This document shows positions 48,664 to 60,984 of a DNA stretch of 64,000 bases, piece after piece. Position 1 is the first letter of the stretch. The number at the start of each line of letters is the position of its first letter. The position numbers and the translations under genes were made by a program. Source of the stretch: Zychaea mexicana (lineage: Eukaryota > Mucoromycota > Mucoromycetes > Mucorales > Lichtheimiaceae); the NCBI RefSeq assembly GCF_025766255.1, contig NW_026516677.1, positions 372,001 to 436,000 on the forward strand. Direction: 5' to 3'. Under the pieces are notes generated by a model. The model saw only the letters and a list, made by a program, of their open reading frames with translations. It was not told the DNA's origin and made no database searches.

Positions 48664-51600
48664 ACACCCCAACAACTACATCAGCAGCAACAGCAGCAGC
48701 AGCCCGTAGTTGTCCAGAAGCTAACGGCTGTCAACGAGCAGGCATGGCTTACATTGGGTGCGTATTGTATTCTGATCGTATAAGAACTTGTAGCAGAAGA
48801 AGAGAGGCGTGTCATCATCATTTTCGTTATCCTTTCAGATTGGGGGGGGGGTGGGGGAGATGAAGAGAGAGAGAGAGAGAGAGAGAAGGGGGCGTGTGTC
48901 TGCTGCTTGTTGGGGGGGTGGGGATTAGACTTGTAAATAGCGTAGAAAAAAGGATATGTTCCCCCCCCTCAATGTGCGTATATACACATCTACTATGTAT
49001 GCTGGAAGGATCAAGGGCGAAGGCTGGGAAAGGGGGAGGAGGAGAAGGAAAAAAAAAAAGTTTTTTTTTTGGGGGGGATGGTGGTGGTGGGGAGGAAGAA
49101 GAAAGTGGTCAGTAGCCAGTTAGCAGTACTGCTATTTGACTACTTACTATGTGCTAACAACAACAGCAGCAGCAGCAGCAGCAGCAACGACAAGCCAAGG
49201 CATAGCACACAAACACTTTTATTTTGTTTGGACTGTTTCTGTTGTTGCTGCTGCTGCTGCTGCTGGTGCTGCTGTTGTTAGTGCATGTGTAACGACCGGA
49301 TTACACTTTAATCTTGTGTCCAAAATCTGCATTTGGCTTAGTCTCTCTTTGTGCTGCTGCTTTGTGTAAGGGACGCCACACTTATTTCTTTTTTTTCTTA
49401 TGTCTAATAGGCAGCTTGGCGGAGTTGATGTCAGACTGGGAGCGTGCCATGGGCTGTTACGAATATGCTCTGCGACACAATCCCTACTCCATCAATGCCC
49501 TTTCCCACATTGCATCTCTTTGCAGAGGCCGTGAACAGTTTGGCAAGGTAATTCTGATGCGTGTGGTCACAATGACAAAGAGCAACAGTGCTGATTTCTC
49601 CCTCTGTCTGTCTGTGTTGTGTCTTTATTAAGGCTGTAGATTACTTTAAGCGCATACTGGCGATTCAGGAAAATAATGGCGAAACGTGGAGTGCATTGGG
49701 CCATTGTTATCTGATGATGGACAATTTACAAGATGCATATCATGCATATCAGCAGGCGCTTTATCATCTGCCCAATCCAAAGGTAGGTGTCGTTTTGTAG
49801 GTTTCGTCACACAATAGTTGGTTACTCATACAATAGCATGCATGTCTAGGATCCAAAACTTTGGTACGGCATCGGCATTCTGTATGATCGCTATGGCTCC
49901 ATTGAACATGCAGAAGAGGCGTTCTCGGCAGTGATGAAAATGGACCCGCATTTTGAAAAGGCAAACGAAATCTATTTCCGTTTGGGCATCATTTACAAGC
50001 AGCAGCAGAAATACGATCTCAGTTTGCAGGTGTGTACAGTGTCATCATCGTCCTTCTTCTTCATCACTGAACGTGAACATGTATACTAAACTCTTTTTTT
50101 TTCATTATTCTTGTGGTGGGCTCTGTGTGGCAGTGTTTCCGGTACATTTTGCAAAATCCTCCTCGACCTTTGACCGAAATTGACATTTGGTTCCAAACCG
50201 GCCATGTGTATGAGCAGCAAAAGGAGGTAAGCATTGCATGTACTGTCTAGAGAGAGAGAATAGCTTCTTTTTGAATTCAAAAGATAAAACGAGAGGTCCA
50301 GGCCAGTGCACATGCATGGGGAAAAAGGAGGTTTTTGGGGGAGGAGGATGTACTACTAGTAGTAGTAGTAGTAGTAGTAGCAGTGCTTACTGCAAACAAC
50401 AAATAGAATGTCTAATGATGTATTCAACACATTAGTACGAAAACGCAAAGGAAGCCTATGAACGTGTCCTGAGTGAAAATCCCGACCATGCCAAAGTACT
50501 GCAGCAACTGGGCTGGCTGTACCACCAACAGAACACGTCCTTCTCCAACCAAAGCATGGCCGTCAACTACCTGACGCGCTCGCTCAAGGCCGACAGCAAC
50601 GACGCCCAGTCCTGGTACCTGCTAGGTCGCTGCTACATGGCCGAACAAAACTACAACAAGGCCTACGAAGCGTATCAGCAGGCGGTCTATCGCGATGCAC
50701 GCAACCCGACCTTCTGGTGCTCGATCGGTGTCCTGTACTACCAAATCAACCAGTACCGCGACGCATTGGATGCGTACAGCCGCGCCATCCGTCTGAACCC
50801 TTACATCAGCGAAGTGTGGTACGATCTCGGCACTCTCTACGAGTCCTGCAACAACCAGATCCAGGATGCATTGGACGCGTATCAGCGTGCCAGTGAGCTG
50901 GATCCAAACAACCCTCATATTCGTCAGCGACTGGAGCTGTTGCGCAAGACACATGGTCTACCAAGCTCGAACGGCACTAGCAATGGCAACGGAGGCTCAG
51001 CACAAGCAGCAGCAGCAGCAGCAGGCAACGGCAATGCCAATGGAGCATCTGTTACAACCCCTGTGCCTCAGGATGTGAACAACCCTTACCAATATTCCCA
51101 AAATGGCCCGCACCATCATCCTCCTCCTCCTCCGTCTCCATCCCAATCTGCCCAATACCCTCCACCGCCACCTTTGGTCGGTGCTCCACTCCAAGGCGGT
51201 CCTCCTCCTCCTCCACCTTCGACTGGATATCCCGGAAGCACGCCAAGACCCTATGAGCAGCAGCACCGACGAAGCACTGTGGTAATGACTAGAGGAATTA
51301 CATAGTCTGGACAAACTCCTTTTTTACTAACAATGTTTTATCCAGGATCAATGGCCTCCTCCACGGGATCTACCAATGCCAAACGAGCGTGCACGATCGC
51401 CTGTGCCGCATGGATCACACGGACGCGGTGAAGAAGTACGGATTCCCGACATTGGGGGACTGGGACGGGCACCAACGCCTGGTGAGCGAGTGCAAATGAA
51501 CCCGCCGATTTTAGATCGACCTGCACTCCCGCCACCGCCCTATGCCTCGCGCCCATCGAAACCACCAGCAGCACCACACGATGCTTCTCCTGCCATGGCT

Positions 51601-52335
51601 CGGTCCCCAGTGCCACATCCATCGCCAAGACCCATGCGCCCGCCGTCGCGTAGCAGCAATGCTTCGTCTTCGTACTATGGCTATCCCGAAGACAAAAAGC
51701 CGTTGCATAACAACAACAACAACAACAACAACAACAACCATCCTGCTGCCCCTGGACCTAGTAGCAATGGTCATACGTTGCCGCCTCCTCCTTCTCATGC
51801 AGCAGCAGCAGCAGCAACACATTCACCACCATTAAGAGCATCGTCACCGCGTGACCCTATGCGACGTCCTTCTTTTCCAGAAAACCCAGCAGCCCGAAGA
51901 AGCGATGAGAATGCTGCAGGTACGTTGATCAGTCTTGCGCAAAAGGTGCCAGAGAAGCGTCCTGCGTCGGCAAGCATGGATCTTCAGCATCCGCATGAAG
52001 CCGATAAAAGACCGCGTCGTCAGCAGCCTTCGCCCAACATGATGTCCACCCAAATGATTGTGGATTATGAGTCGTCTCAATCACCCAGTGAACCTCGATC
52101 ACCGCCTCATCCGCACCATCACCATCACCCGTCTACTTCTCAACAACAACAACAACAACAACATCATCATCATCATCAACAATCACTGCCACCACCACCA
52201 CAACAACAACATCATCATCAACATCATCATCAACAAGGACCACTGACGCCATCTTCTGGTGCTGCTACGCTTCCTCCGCCTCCACCACAGGCTGGTGGGG
52301 GACCTCCTCCGCCTCCTCCTCTTTCAAATCACCAT

Positions 52336-52366
<31 letters not shown>

Positions 52367-52683
52367 AGCACCATGCTGCCCCTCTTCCTCACCAACATCA
52401 TCATCAGCACCATCAGCACCATCCACAAGCAGCACACCACCATCACCATCACAGTAGCGGAACGAACGAAGACCCACAACGAGGAGCAGCAACAGCAGCA
52501 GCAGCCAACGGTGTCAGCAGCAGTAGCAGTAGTAGCAGTAGTAGCAGCAGTGGCAGCGATTCGGTGGGCAAGAAATCGCCGATCCATCGTGACTCGTATT
52601 CACCCAAAGCAGTCAGTGGGCCTCCTCCCATTGTTGACGATGTGGATCACAAACAGCAGACATCCTCGCCATCAGCTGCTTAA
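48571..52683 (+). CDS. Cyc8/Ssn6-type TPR transcriptional co-repressor
   Basis: Partner of Tup1 in general transcriptional repression. Seven exons (48571-48757, 49411-49547, 49633-49782, 49850-50029, 50134-50226, 50436-51281, 51346-52683) give 976 residues. A poly-Gln N-terminus precedes an uninterrupted tetratricopeptide array at about residues 63-421. Typical repeat units include WSALGHCYLMMDNLQDAYHA, LWYGIGILYDRYG and SWYLLGRCYMAEQNYNKAYE. They follow the order and near-identity of fungal Ssn6. The C-terminal 550 residues are low complexity (Pro, Gln, His runs up to eight, Asn, Ser). Intron 1 is unusually long (653 nt) and rich in repeats. The start at 48571 is the first ATG before the poly-Gln. 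Confidence 0.95.
49152..49280. repeat. CAG...CTG inverted repeat in CYC8 intron 1
   Basis: A left arm of CAA/CAG repeats at about 49157-49187 and a right arm of CTG/GTT repeats at about 49241-49279 are reverse complements over about 30 bases, separated by about 55 bases. In the transcript they would form a long hairpin inside intron 1. The left arm is directly preceded by GTGCTAACAACAACAG, which resembles a branch point plus 3' splice site. Confidence 0.8.
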
Positions 52684-53223
52684 CAAAAAGAAGAAAACCG
52701 TTTGCTTTCTCTCCCCCCCCACCACCCCTTCTACCCCTTCTACCCTCCTTTTTTTTTATTAAATTGTACATGACGCTCTTCCCCAAAAGAAAGAGAGAGA
52801 GAAGAGAGAATTAATTTTTTTCTGTATAAACATGCACATATATAATCATTTTGTAGTAACTTTAATGTTTTGCTGTTGTGGTAATCAGTGTACACCTACT
52901 TGAAGGATGCGTAGTAGCACAAATTATCGGTGATCACCAAAAATAGTCTAGTGTGTGTTTTTGCTTTGGAAAAACAAACCTTAGCACGAAAAGAATTTCT
53001 TTGGGGGGGGGGAGGGTACTGGTTACTCGGGAACATATGCATGTAACTCCCTCCCCCTTAGCAACCAAGCCAAAAAAAAAAAAAAAAAGTAACGTTACAC
53101 AACCACATAAGCGGAACACTGCTTCCGACTCAATGTAGTTACGCAGCTTTATTGTGCTTTTTTTTTTTTTTTGTTTTTGGATTTTTATTCTTTTTGGTTT
53201 AGACTCCCCACGCTTATATATTT
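52684..53223. other. Intergenic between convergent CYC8 and exportin-7
   Basis: About 540 bases of 3' flanks with C, G, A and T homopolymers. No gene is seen. Confidence 0.6.
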
Positions 53224-56200
53224 TCAGTAGGAGGCAATCACAGGCGCATTAACAGAACTCCCTGCTGCCATTGCTGCTGCTTGTGCTGCTGCTGCCACTT
53301 GTGCTGCTGTTGGACTCGTGATCATGGATCGATTCAGGGGAACTGGCACCAGCACAACGTTGCTCATGTTCAACTCCCGACGGAATGCAGAGACGTTTTG
53401 TGAAAATCGCTCACGATCTTTGACTGCAAGGGTCCAATCGATGCCCTCGGTCATGGTATTCAGTGCCTATATTTGTAAAAACCTTTTTTTAAGTTTGTCT
53501 CCCTCTTTCAACAACAACCCATTGGAATCACCTCTCTCTTTTTGGGATTCACCCTTGCTTCCGTCACACAAAACAGTTCTGACCTTGGCAACAAATTCCC
53601 GACGTTCCGGTAATTGCTGACTGATAACCTGGCTCGTGTATTCAACCGCATACTAACAAATACACACACACACACACACCTTGATTCTTTAGCAACCTTC
53701 CAGAACACTCAGCAAAGATTCTTTGTTTACCTCCTTTTGTAATAGCATCAGCACATAGAGAGGCCGTGATAACGTCCATTGGTCCTGCGTATCATCAAAC
53801 AACACGAGGTTGAGGATCGTGACGAGCAGCGACGGAAGAATGTTAGGGAATTGCGCCAAATACGTCATCAGCCAATGTGTTGCAGGTGCTTGCTTTGAAC
53901 TGTTGGACGAGCGTCGGCGTTCAGAAGAGGCACCGGCAGCAGCAGCAGCAGCAGTAGCAGAGGGTGACTCTTCACCACCGCTGCCCACGACGCTGTTGAT
54001 CGATTTGCGTATTTCGTTTTTCTCCGTCTCCTGAGCTACAAATGTACAGATGTTGTTGATTGCCGCACTGGCATGCGACAGGATAAAGCTTTCGGTGGAC
54101 TCGACCGCAAGCTCACATGCTTGCATGAGGTATAGGAACGTGCTCGGCTCAAGCGTAGGAAGTGCTGTAAGCTGTTCTTGGGTAAAGTCGTCCAGCAAGG
54201 TGACAAAGGCGCGTGCCAATTTTGGGAATCCCTAGAGCAATCTCACTGTTGAATACGGAGGGAGTGTGCTTTGGGTGTGTGGGTGGGGGTGGGGAGTCAT
54301 CCACAATCTGTTACTGTTATGATCAATTACCATGAGGTCATTCAGTGGGATGCTCAGCATCAGCTGGAACATCATGTGGAACGCTTCGTCGATCGCTTTA
54401 TCTTGATATAGCCAAAACACGCCAAAGTTGATGTATCGCCCGCCGAGACATCGCGACAGGATGTTGAAGCAGATGGATATGCCCTTGTATCTGGAAAAGA
54501 GTGCAACCTTAGCAACTGCCCCCCTCCTTTGCTACCACTAGTTCGACACACGGATATGAAGACTTACTTGAATGGGTATTTGTCACTTTCATTCGTCACC
54601 TGCCGCTCAGAAATATGTCTACCATACGTGGAAATCACTCGGCTTGTGTCGCGGAAGACAAGGATGCTGTTGGGCGACGAGATCGGAAAGTTGAGGCGCT
54701 GACTGCGGTTGAAGCAAAAGTCGGCAAAGAACTTGAGCAGCGTGTTGGCTGACGGGTCAGGCGACCAAGCCTCGAGGGCGCGCAGCAGGATCGGCATGTA
54801 GTCAGGATAGAACCAGTCAAAGAACATGAGATAGTGTCGGCGGTTCTGGATAGGCTGGATGAAGCCGCGCAGATCACGGAATATGTCTGAAAGCGCCCGC
54901 CGGACCGGCTCTTGCCGGAACGCCTCCACACTGTCCAACGTCTCGATCGGCTGCAGTCGCAGCTCAAATGGTTTCATGAACGCATGGAACTCCCGCTCGT
55001 TGTTGTCTTCGCTGAACAGCACCTTGCAGAGCACTTGGTAGTACAGCATCCGGTTCTGCTGGTGCTTGGAACTTTCGAAAAATGCAAATTCGCTCGACAT
55101 GTGGTTCTGCATAATCAGCCGCGTGGTTTCAATTTTGCGCAGGTTCTTTACTGCACTGTACCTGGGTTTTTTTTTTTTGGTAATCAATGAGCATAGACAT
55201 GTATACAGTACATGGCTTCTTCTAGTGGTGCCCCCCTTCTTTTTTCATGACTCTTACCCGGTTGCAAGCTCATTAAACAGCTCTAATGTTCTCCTTATTA
55301 CAACCTCGCTATGTCCCCAGCATTGCAGGTTGCTTACACTTTATAAAAGCAATGAACAACTTGGTTATCCAATGTATGCAGAGCTGATACTTTTGACACC
55401 TTACATTTTTCGCATGATGACATCAAGCATCAAGATTTGATCGCTGATTCCAAACAGTTCCGCTAGTTTGGTATATACCTATGCACATCAGCATTAATAC
55501 ATACTCGAACGATGCAGTGTAACAACAAACCCCAGAGAAAAGGAGCTTACCGATTTGCCGTTCGTCTCGCCAATGTACGCTTTTCGGAACTGCATGAAAA
55601 AGTAAACAAAGGCCATATCCAGTTTTTGGTTCAAGAAAGCACTTCCATGCTGATTCTGTAAGGCTTGGTTTACATCCATGAGTTGAAGCACCTTTGTAGT
55701 CAGTTGTCCGTCGATCGCATCCAGTTCTTCTGAGCTTAGGAAAGCCTAAAATGACGGTCATCAGCAAAGGAGAGATACTCTCTACCATGATACGTATCTC
55801 TTTCGCACACACTTAATTTTTCTTACCGGACGAGTGCCGATAAAAGCAGCAGATATGTATACTAGCCACGCAAACTTGGTCTCAATCACTTCGAGTGCTT
55901 CTTTAAACGAATCCCCGCCTGCCATGCCTGATCTTGCTTGTGTAATAAGTTCCTAAGACGCCAATTGAGAGTAGGTTACATATTAGCAAAAAACTTACAT
56001 GCACAGAAAGCGCGTAAAGCAATGAGTGGTCCCTATCTTTTACCTGATATTGCACTGCAATGGGATCAAAGATCGCAACCAGCGCCGTACTTGATTCTTC
56101 ATACTTGCAACGGGCAATCTGACCGAGCATCACCAATGTTTCTACCAGTGCCTCTTCGCTCTCCAACGGATCTAGATTGAATAAATGCTCAAGTCAATCG

Positions 56201-58428
56201 CTTGAATCCACTCTATACAGCTTGCGCTGCAGCTTTTGTTTTTTCCCACTCCCTTGTCGATCTTTACCATCCAGCATCTCTTCCATCCGTGTTGGTACCG
56301 ACTCAACATTTGTGGTAATATAAGTACGTGACAGCTAATTCATCCATAAAAGTTGATGTGAGTATCTATAGTATAGTTTGTCTTTGGTTAACAGAGCCAT
56401 AGAATACCTCTACAGTGATGCTTTTGATCTTTTGGACCAGCACGTCATTGAGCTGCTGGTAATGCGTCATGCTTTGGAGGATTCGAGACCAGAATGCGAG
56501 TAAATAATGTGTTGTTTCCGGAGCCCACTAGAACGTTTAAACAATGCATTGCAAGTTACTATTACCACCAACCACTACTACAAATACCTATTTCCGTCCT
56601 TTCTCTCTCTTCTTTACCTTCCATGATTGTACTGCTTTGATCGAAAAGTCGGCTATAAGAGAGATCCAGTCGACATAGCCTGGTTTTTCAGCCATCTCAT
56701 TCAATGGTGCTGTTGCTCGGAATCTGTACAACAGACGACAGAACTCGTTGTAATTGCTAGTATCATTCATCCCCTGGCCCGTAAAGATAATGTCGCGCAC
56801 ACCCTGCATGATGCTCAGCACAAACTTGGATCGTTCCGCGTCACCACTGAATAATGCTTTTCGAACGGATGCTACCAACACTAAGCATTCCATCACCTTT
56901 TTGTGTTTACAACGCAGTTCCGGTCAGTCCAGCGTTTATCTCTTTACTTTGAAAACAAGTGTTGGGTATCTCCCCTCCCAAATTTGTAATGTTACCTTTG
57001 ATGATAGCGGTGGCTGTAATTCTCGATACGCATTGAACAGAGTGGGTACAAAATTCTCATCTTCAAATACTGAGCGCCAAGAAGCAGGAATCTGGAAAGA
57101 GAAAGGGATGATGAGAGAACATGCTCTTACTTACACAGTCATTGCAACTACTATTGTTATCCTTATTACCTGCACTACGCCAAAGTCTTCGCCAGCATCG
57201 TCCAGATTTGTACCGGCAAAGTCATAGGATAGACATTTGAGAAGCACACCAATCACTGCATCCTTTAGTCGCTCTTCTTGTCCAGCTATAATTGTTAATT
57301 CGCATGGAGATATTGTCAATAAATATGTATACACATTCCATGTGGATAATAAGTGAAGAAAAGAGCTCAACTGACGTTTATCGAATGGTATATTTCGCTG
57401 TAATAATCCAGAGAGCGTCTCAAAGGATGTTTCAAAGATGTCAAAGAGTTGCGAATCGCGAAACGCCGCAGCTGCAAGTCGTCAATCCCCCACCGGGCCA
57501 CAACCCCCGCGCGAAAAATAAAAAAGATATTTCTAATGATGAGTATACAGCAAGTTATACAATAAAAAAGAAAAGGCAAATTGGGGAAATCCTTTACCAG
57601 CCTTTCTGAACTGTGCTGATCTGACTGGCGTGTTTGTGCCCGAGGTTTGAATATCCTGGATAAGAACAGCAAGCATTTGTAGGCCGACAATCCGATGATC
57701 CATGGTTGCCTGGATGGGTGAAAAAGAAAACAGAGTTGTTGTTGCCACGTCAGCTCATATTACAGCACACCTCACACCCTGGGAATAAGATACCCGTTAT
57801 GTTTGTTCCAACATTTACCTGCAAGAATTGTTGGATATCCTTGTGGATGTTGCGATACTCCACCATGTCCGCCCACCCTAACCGCGTCAGTGAAGCCAAC
57901 ACGCCAGCCAGCTGCGCAATCACAAATGGTTGGAGATCGGGATGCATAAAGCAATACTCCAATAGAAACGTACCTGACATTCAGTTAGTAATACAAACCC
58001 GAAACAACAAAGTTTTTTTTTTTTTTTTTGGGAAGGTTTGTCTTTATATGAAAGAGAATGAAGAAAAAGAGCTTACGAAGCTGGAGTTTTGTGCCGCTTT
58101 CGAATATGGTAAACTGAGCAAGGATGAGCTGCTTGAGACGAGAAAGACAGAATGTCTGGACAAGAGGATTGGGTGAATTTTCTAAAAGGACACGTAGGGC
58201 GGATGCCGTGTCGGTAGGCGTGACAATGGCAAACGTGGGAGCGTTCTCCAAGCCCGGTGGAGGCGGCTGTTGCTGTGGTGCAGCAATGCCACTTCCTGCT
58301 TCGCCGGCAAATGTGGGGAAGCTGTATTCGAGCATCTTTTGGACCTGGTCACGCTCAGCAGATGACTTTGGGTTGTAAAGCTGTTCACAAAGCGTTGCGT
58401 AGTAGGCGATCCTCTCGTCTTGCGCCAT
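53224..58428 (-). CDS. Exportin-7 (RanBP16-type karyopherin)
   Basis: RanGTP-dependent importin-beta-family transport receptor made of HEAT repeats. I assemble 19 exons on the minus strand: 58428-58077, 57973-57819, 57709-57598, 57471-57376, 57285-57170, 57091-56996, 56896-56618, 56527-56408, 56334-56268, 56171-56044, 55952-55827, 55745-55551, 55478-55405, 55332-55258, 55161-54568, 54490-54331, 54231-53731, 53652-53584, 53466-53224. They give 1185 residues in one frame. Recognisable exportin-7 segments in order are FRDSQLFDIFETSFE, IPASWRSVFED, NYNEFCRLLYRFR, HYLLAFWSRI, FAWLVYISAAFIGTRP, FMQFRKAYIGE, DLRGFIQPIQNRRHYLMFFD, NRSQRLNFPISSPNSILVFR, and DRERFSQNVSAFRRELN near the C-terminus. Low-complexity Ala inserts are fungal additions. 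The cargo is unknown. Confidence 0.92.
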
Positions 58429-60984
58429 TGTTGTTTGCTGGAGTGTGTTGTATAATGAGATTTCTTTTTCTTGTTGTTGAGGGGGTAAAGAAGGCTGAGA
58501 GAGTGAGCGAGAGAGATAAAAAGGGTGGGTTTAGTGTGCGTAGTGTACGATAGACACACACACAGAGAGAGAGAGAGAGAGAGGTAGAGCGAAAGAAAGT
58601 GGTCAGATTGGAGAGAGCGCGTGTCGATTATTTTCAATCACCCGCCCTTTTCTTTTTCTTTTTTTATTTGCACACACACGCACTCCCTCTCGCTTTTCTG
58701 TTCTCGGCTTTCGGTCAAGCCAGTCGCTTGTCAATTGCTGCCGTACAGCATGCACGTCTGTTTTGTGTGTGTGTGTGTGTGTGTGTATGGTGCAGCATCC
58801 GGGGTCAACACGTATATCAATTTTGCTATTTTACGTTCATTTGTCTTTCTCAGGTATTTTATCGCGTTTTCATGCTCTTTCTCTTTCTTTGGGTCGTACT
58901 ACGCGTGTACACGGTAGCGTCCTCTCAAAAAGGCATTTTTTGGGTAACAGATCAAGCACGCTTACGCTATTAGGCCATTGCATACAACCCGGAATGGTGC
59001 GAGAAATCTCCAGAAGAGGTATCACTGCTATCTCATCCCTTTCCTCTCCCTGCCTCCCATTACCGCCATACAACGCTCATGGCTAAGGAAATAGTAGCTA
59101 CAATCGAGCTTATCGTGCTCTTGGTGATGGAGATGTTGTTTCTATCTATCAGCAACTTGGTAGTAGTACATTCAGTTATAATGATTTTGTTTTAATCGAA
59201 CGATCCACTTGACATGGTACAACCACATCACGCACCTCTAATAAGAAAATAGGATTGGTGCCGTTTTCTGCGCACGCGAGTCATCGTACAAACTCACAGG
59301 CAACAAAAGGGACCCGGATCAACAAGGCTTTCTTACATGTACCCGTGGGCGTCGGGACATCGTTGTTGTTCTTAGTGCGCATTATCGTCCCCAGGCATTC
59401 GTTAACAACGCTTCGGTCGTCAGCATGAAGGGTGTGCGCGGAATACGGCTCGGGTCATTGATCAAAATGAGGATACTATGTTCACGTCGACTCGATTTAA
59501 ACCTTATTTCTTTCTATCGTTCCTCCTCCTATTTGCTACAGTATCCTTTTTTCTGTTGGGTGCAATTCTAGCTCTTTTTGCTGCTGTACAGTGCATAACA
59601 ACACAACGGAAGGGTTCGATGCGTGTGCTATGACACAAATGCACACATTCTCATTCAAAGCTACAATACACTCCACATCTTTGCATATGTATTCTGTTTA
59701 TAGAGAGGATCTGCAACTTTGATAGGAAGTTACTTTATCTATTATAGGAGGAGATGAGAACGGGAACTTTCGTTCTGGTAATATATATGTAACTGCTGGT
59801 TTATGTAAGTATGTATAAAGCTTTCACTAAAATCGCTGTTTCCCTGACCTGGTAAATCCGAGAAACTGTGTGGCAACAGCAGCCACGACATGTGCTTCTT
59901 CTGTACGACTCTGTATCGTGAAACTCGTCTGGGGCACATCTTTTTTGCATTTCCACTTTATTTCCTAATAGTGCACATACACGGACATTCTGCTAGGTTC
60001 ATTGAGGCACTTGTAAAAGTGATACAGCTATACAAGAAGCATGTGACTGCATGACACAGCTCCAATATATATCACTGCATGTCTTTCTTTTCCTATGGCA
60101 TTAACTGTATACAGAGTAGGATAGCAGTTTGAGCTAGTGTATGGTTTAATCAGTGTACCCCTATGTCTCAAGCATATAATGAGATTGCCATTTATATCAC
60201 AAGCGATATATACAGAATGTGAAGTTCAATAAACAACTGCTTGTCAACAATAACTGAAACATGATGTCTTCTTACAAGTAATGTATCATCGCCTATCGTG
60301 TCTCCTTCTCCATAAACAATTGAACTCCCGGGTTTCAACGATAGCGCACATACATATCCTTCAAAGCTACTTTTTTTTCGTATAGTGTATCCTATGATAT
60401 GTGCACCTTTCATAGAGCACGCTGATTTTTGTCGTTGTCCCGCTGGTGACTATTAGCAACAAATATAACTATGTACTATGATGATTGATATCAGCAGTGG
60501 CCCCTTTCTTGCTTGCAATAAGTAATAAGTAATACAACCGCCTCAATCCTATCATAGAACCCAAAGAGGAGGGCAACCGTTTCAGTATATGAAAATAGCA
60601 AGTTGCATAGCAGTGAAATGAAAAAATCAAAACCCCACCCCGCTGCTTTCTCGATGCTCGAATTCATACTTGACATTACACAAGAAAAGCGCAGACCGTA
60701 TTCGCGTTCCGAAACCTTTCCTTTTACTGCATCGACACTTGGCCCTTCTTTTTTTTTTCTAACACTTTTCCTTTGACAAATTTAAAAGAAGATCTGGCGC
60801 ATGTTATACCAATGACTGAAAGCAGGCCAATAGCTAGTCCGAGACAGGTATCGTATTGAACGATATATATATAGTTTAATATAAAGTAGCAAAAAAAAAA
60901 GATTCCTATAACTTGGAAAACGATTTGAAAAAGAGCATAAGGGTTTACTTACTATCATACCAATGATAGCGTCGTATACGACAC
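58429..60984. other. Intergenic between divergent genes, nothing recognised
   Basis: About 2.55 kb holding the promoters of exportin-7 and the UVRAG-like gene. (AC)/(AG) and (TG) microsatellites lie at 58554-58582 and 58764-58788. Short frames on the minus strand at 60192-60413 and 60491-60676 have protein-like composition but no family signal or start/splice support. They may be remnants. Confidence 0.45.

Noticed and set aside
48180..48863. 227-codon frame spanning the CYC8 leader
   Set aside because: It is built from microsatellite translations (poly-His, poly-Phe, poly-Thr) and overlaps the CYC8 start in another frame.
52259..52762. Overlapping frame of 167 codons inside the last CYC8 exon
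   Set aside because: It is a shadow frame produced by CAT/CAA/CAG repeats, with no independent start or splice context.
60192..60676. Two minus-strand ORFs as exons of one gene
   Set aside because: No splice-consistent join and no recognisable motif.
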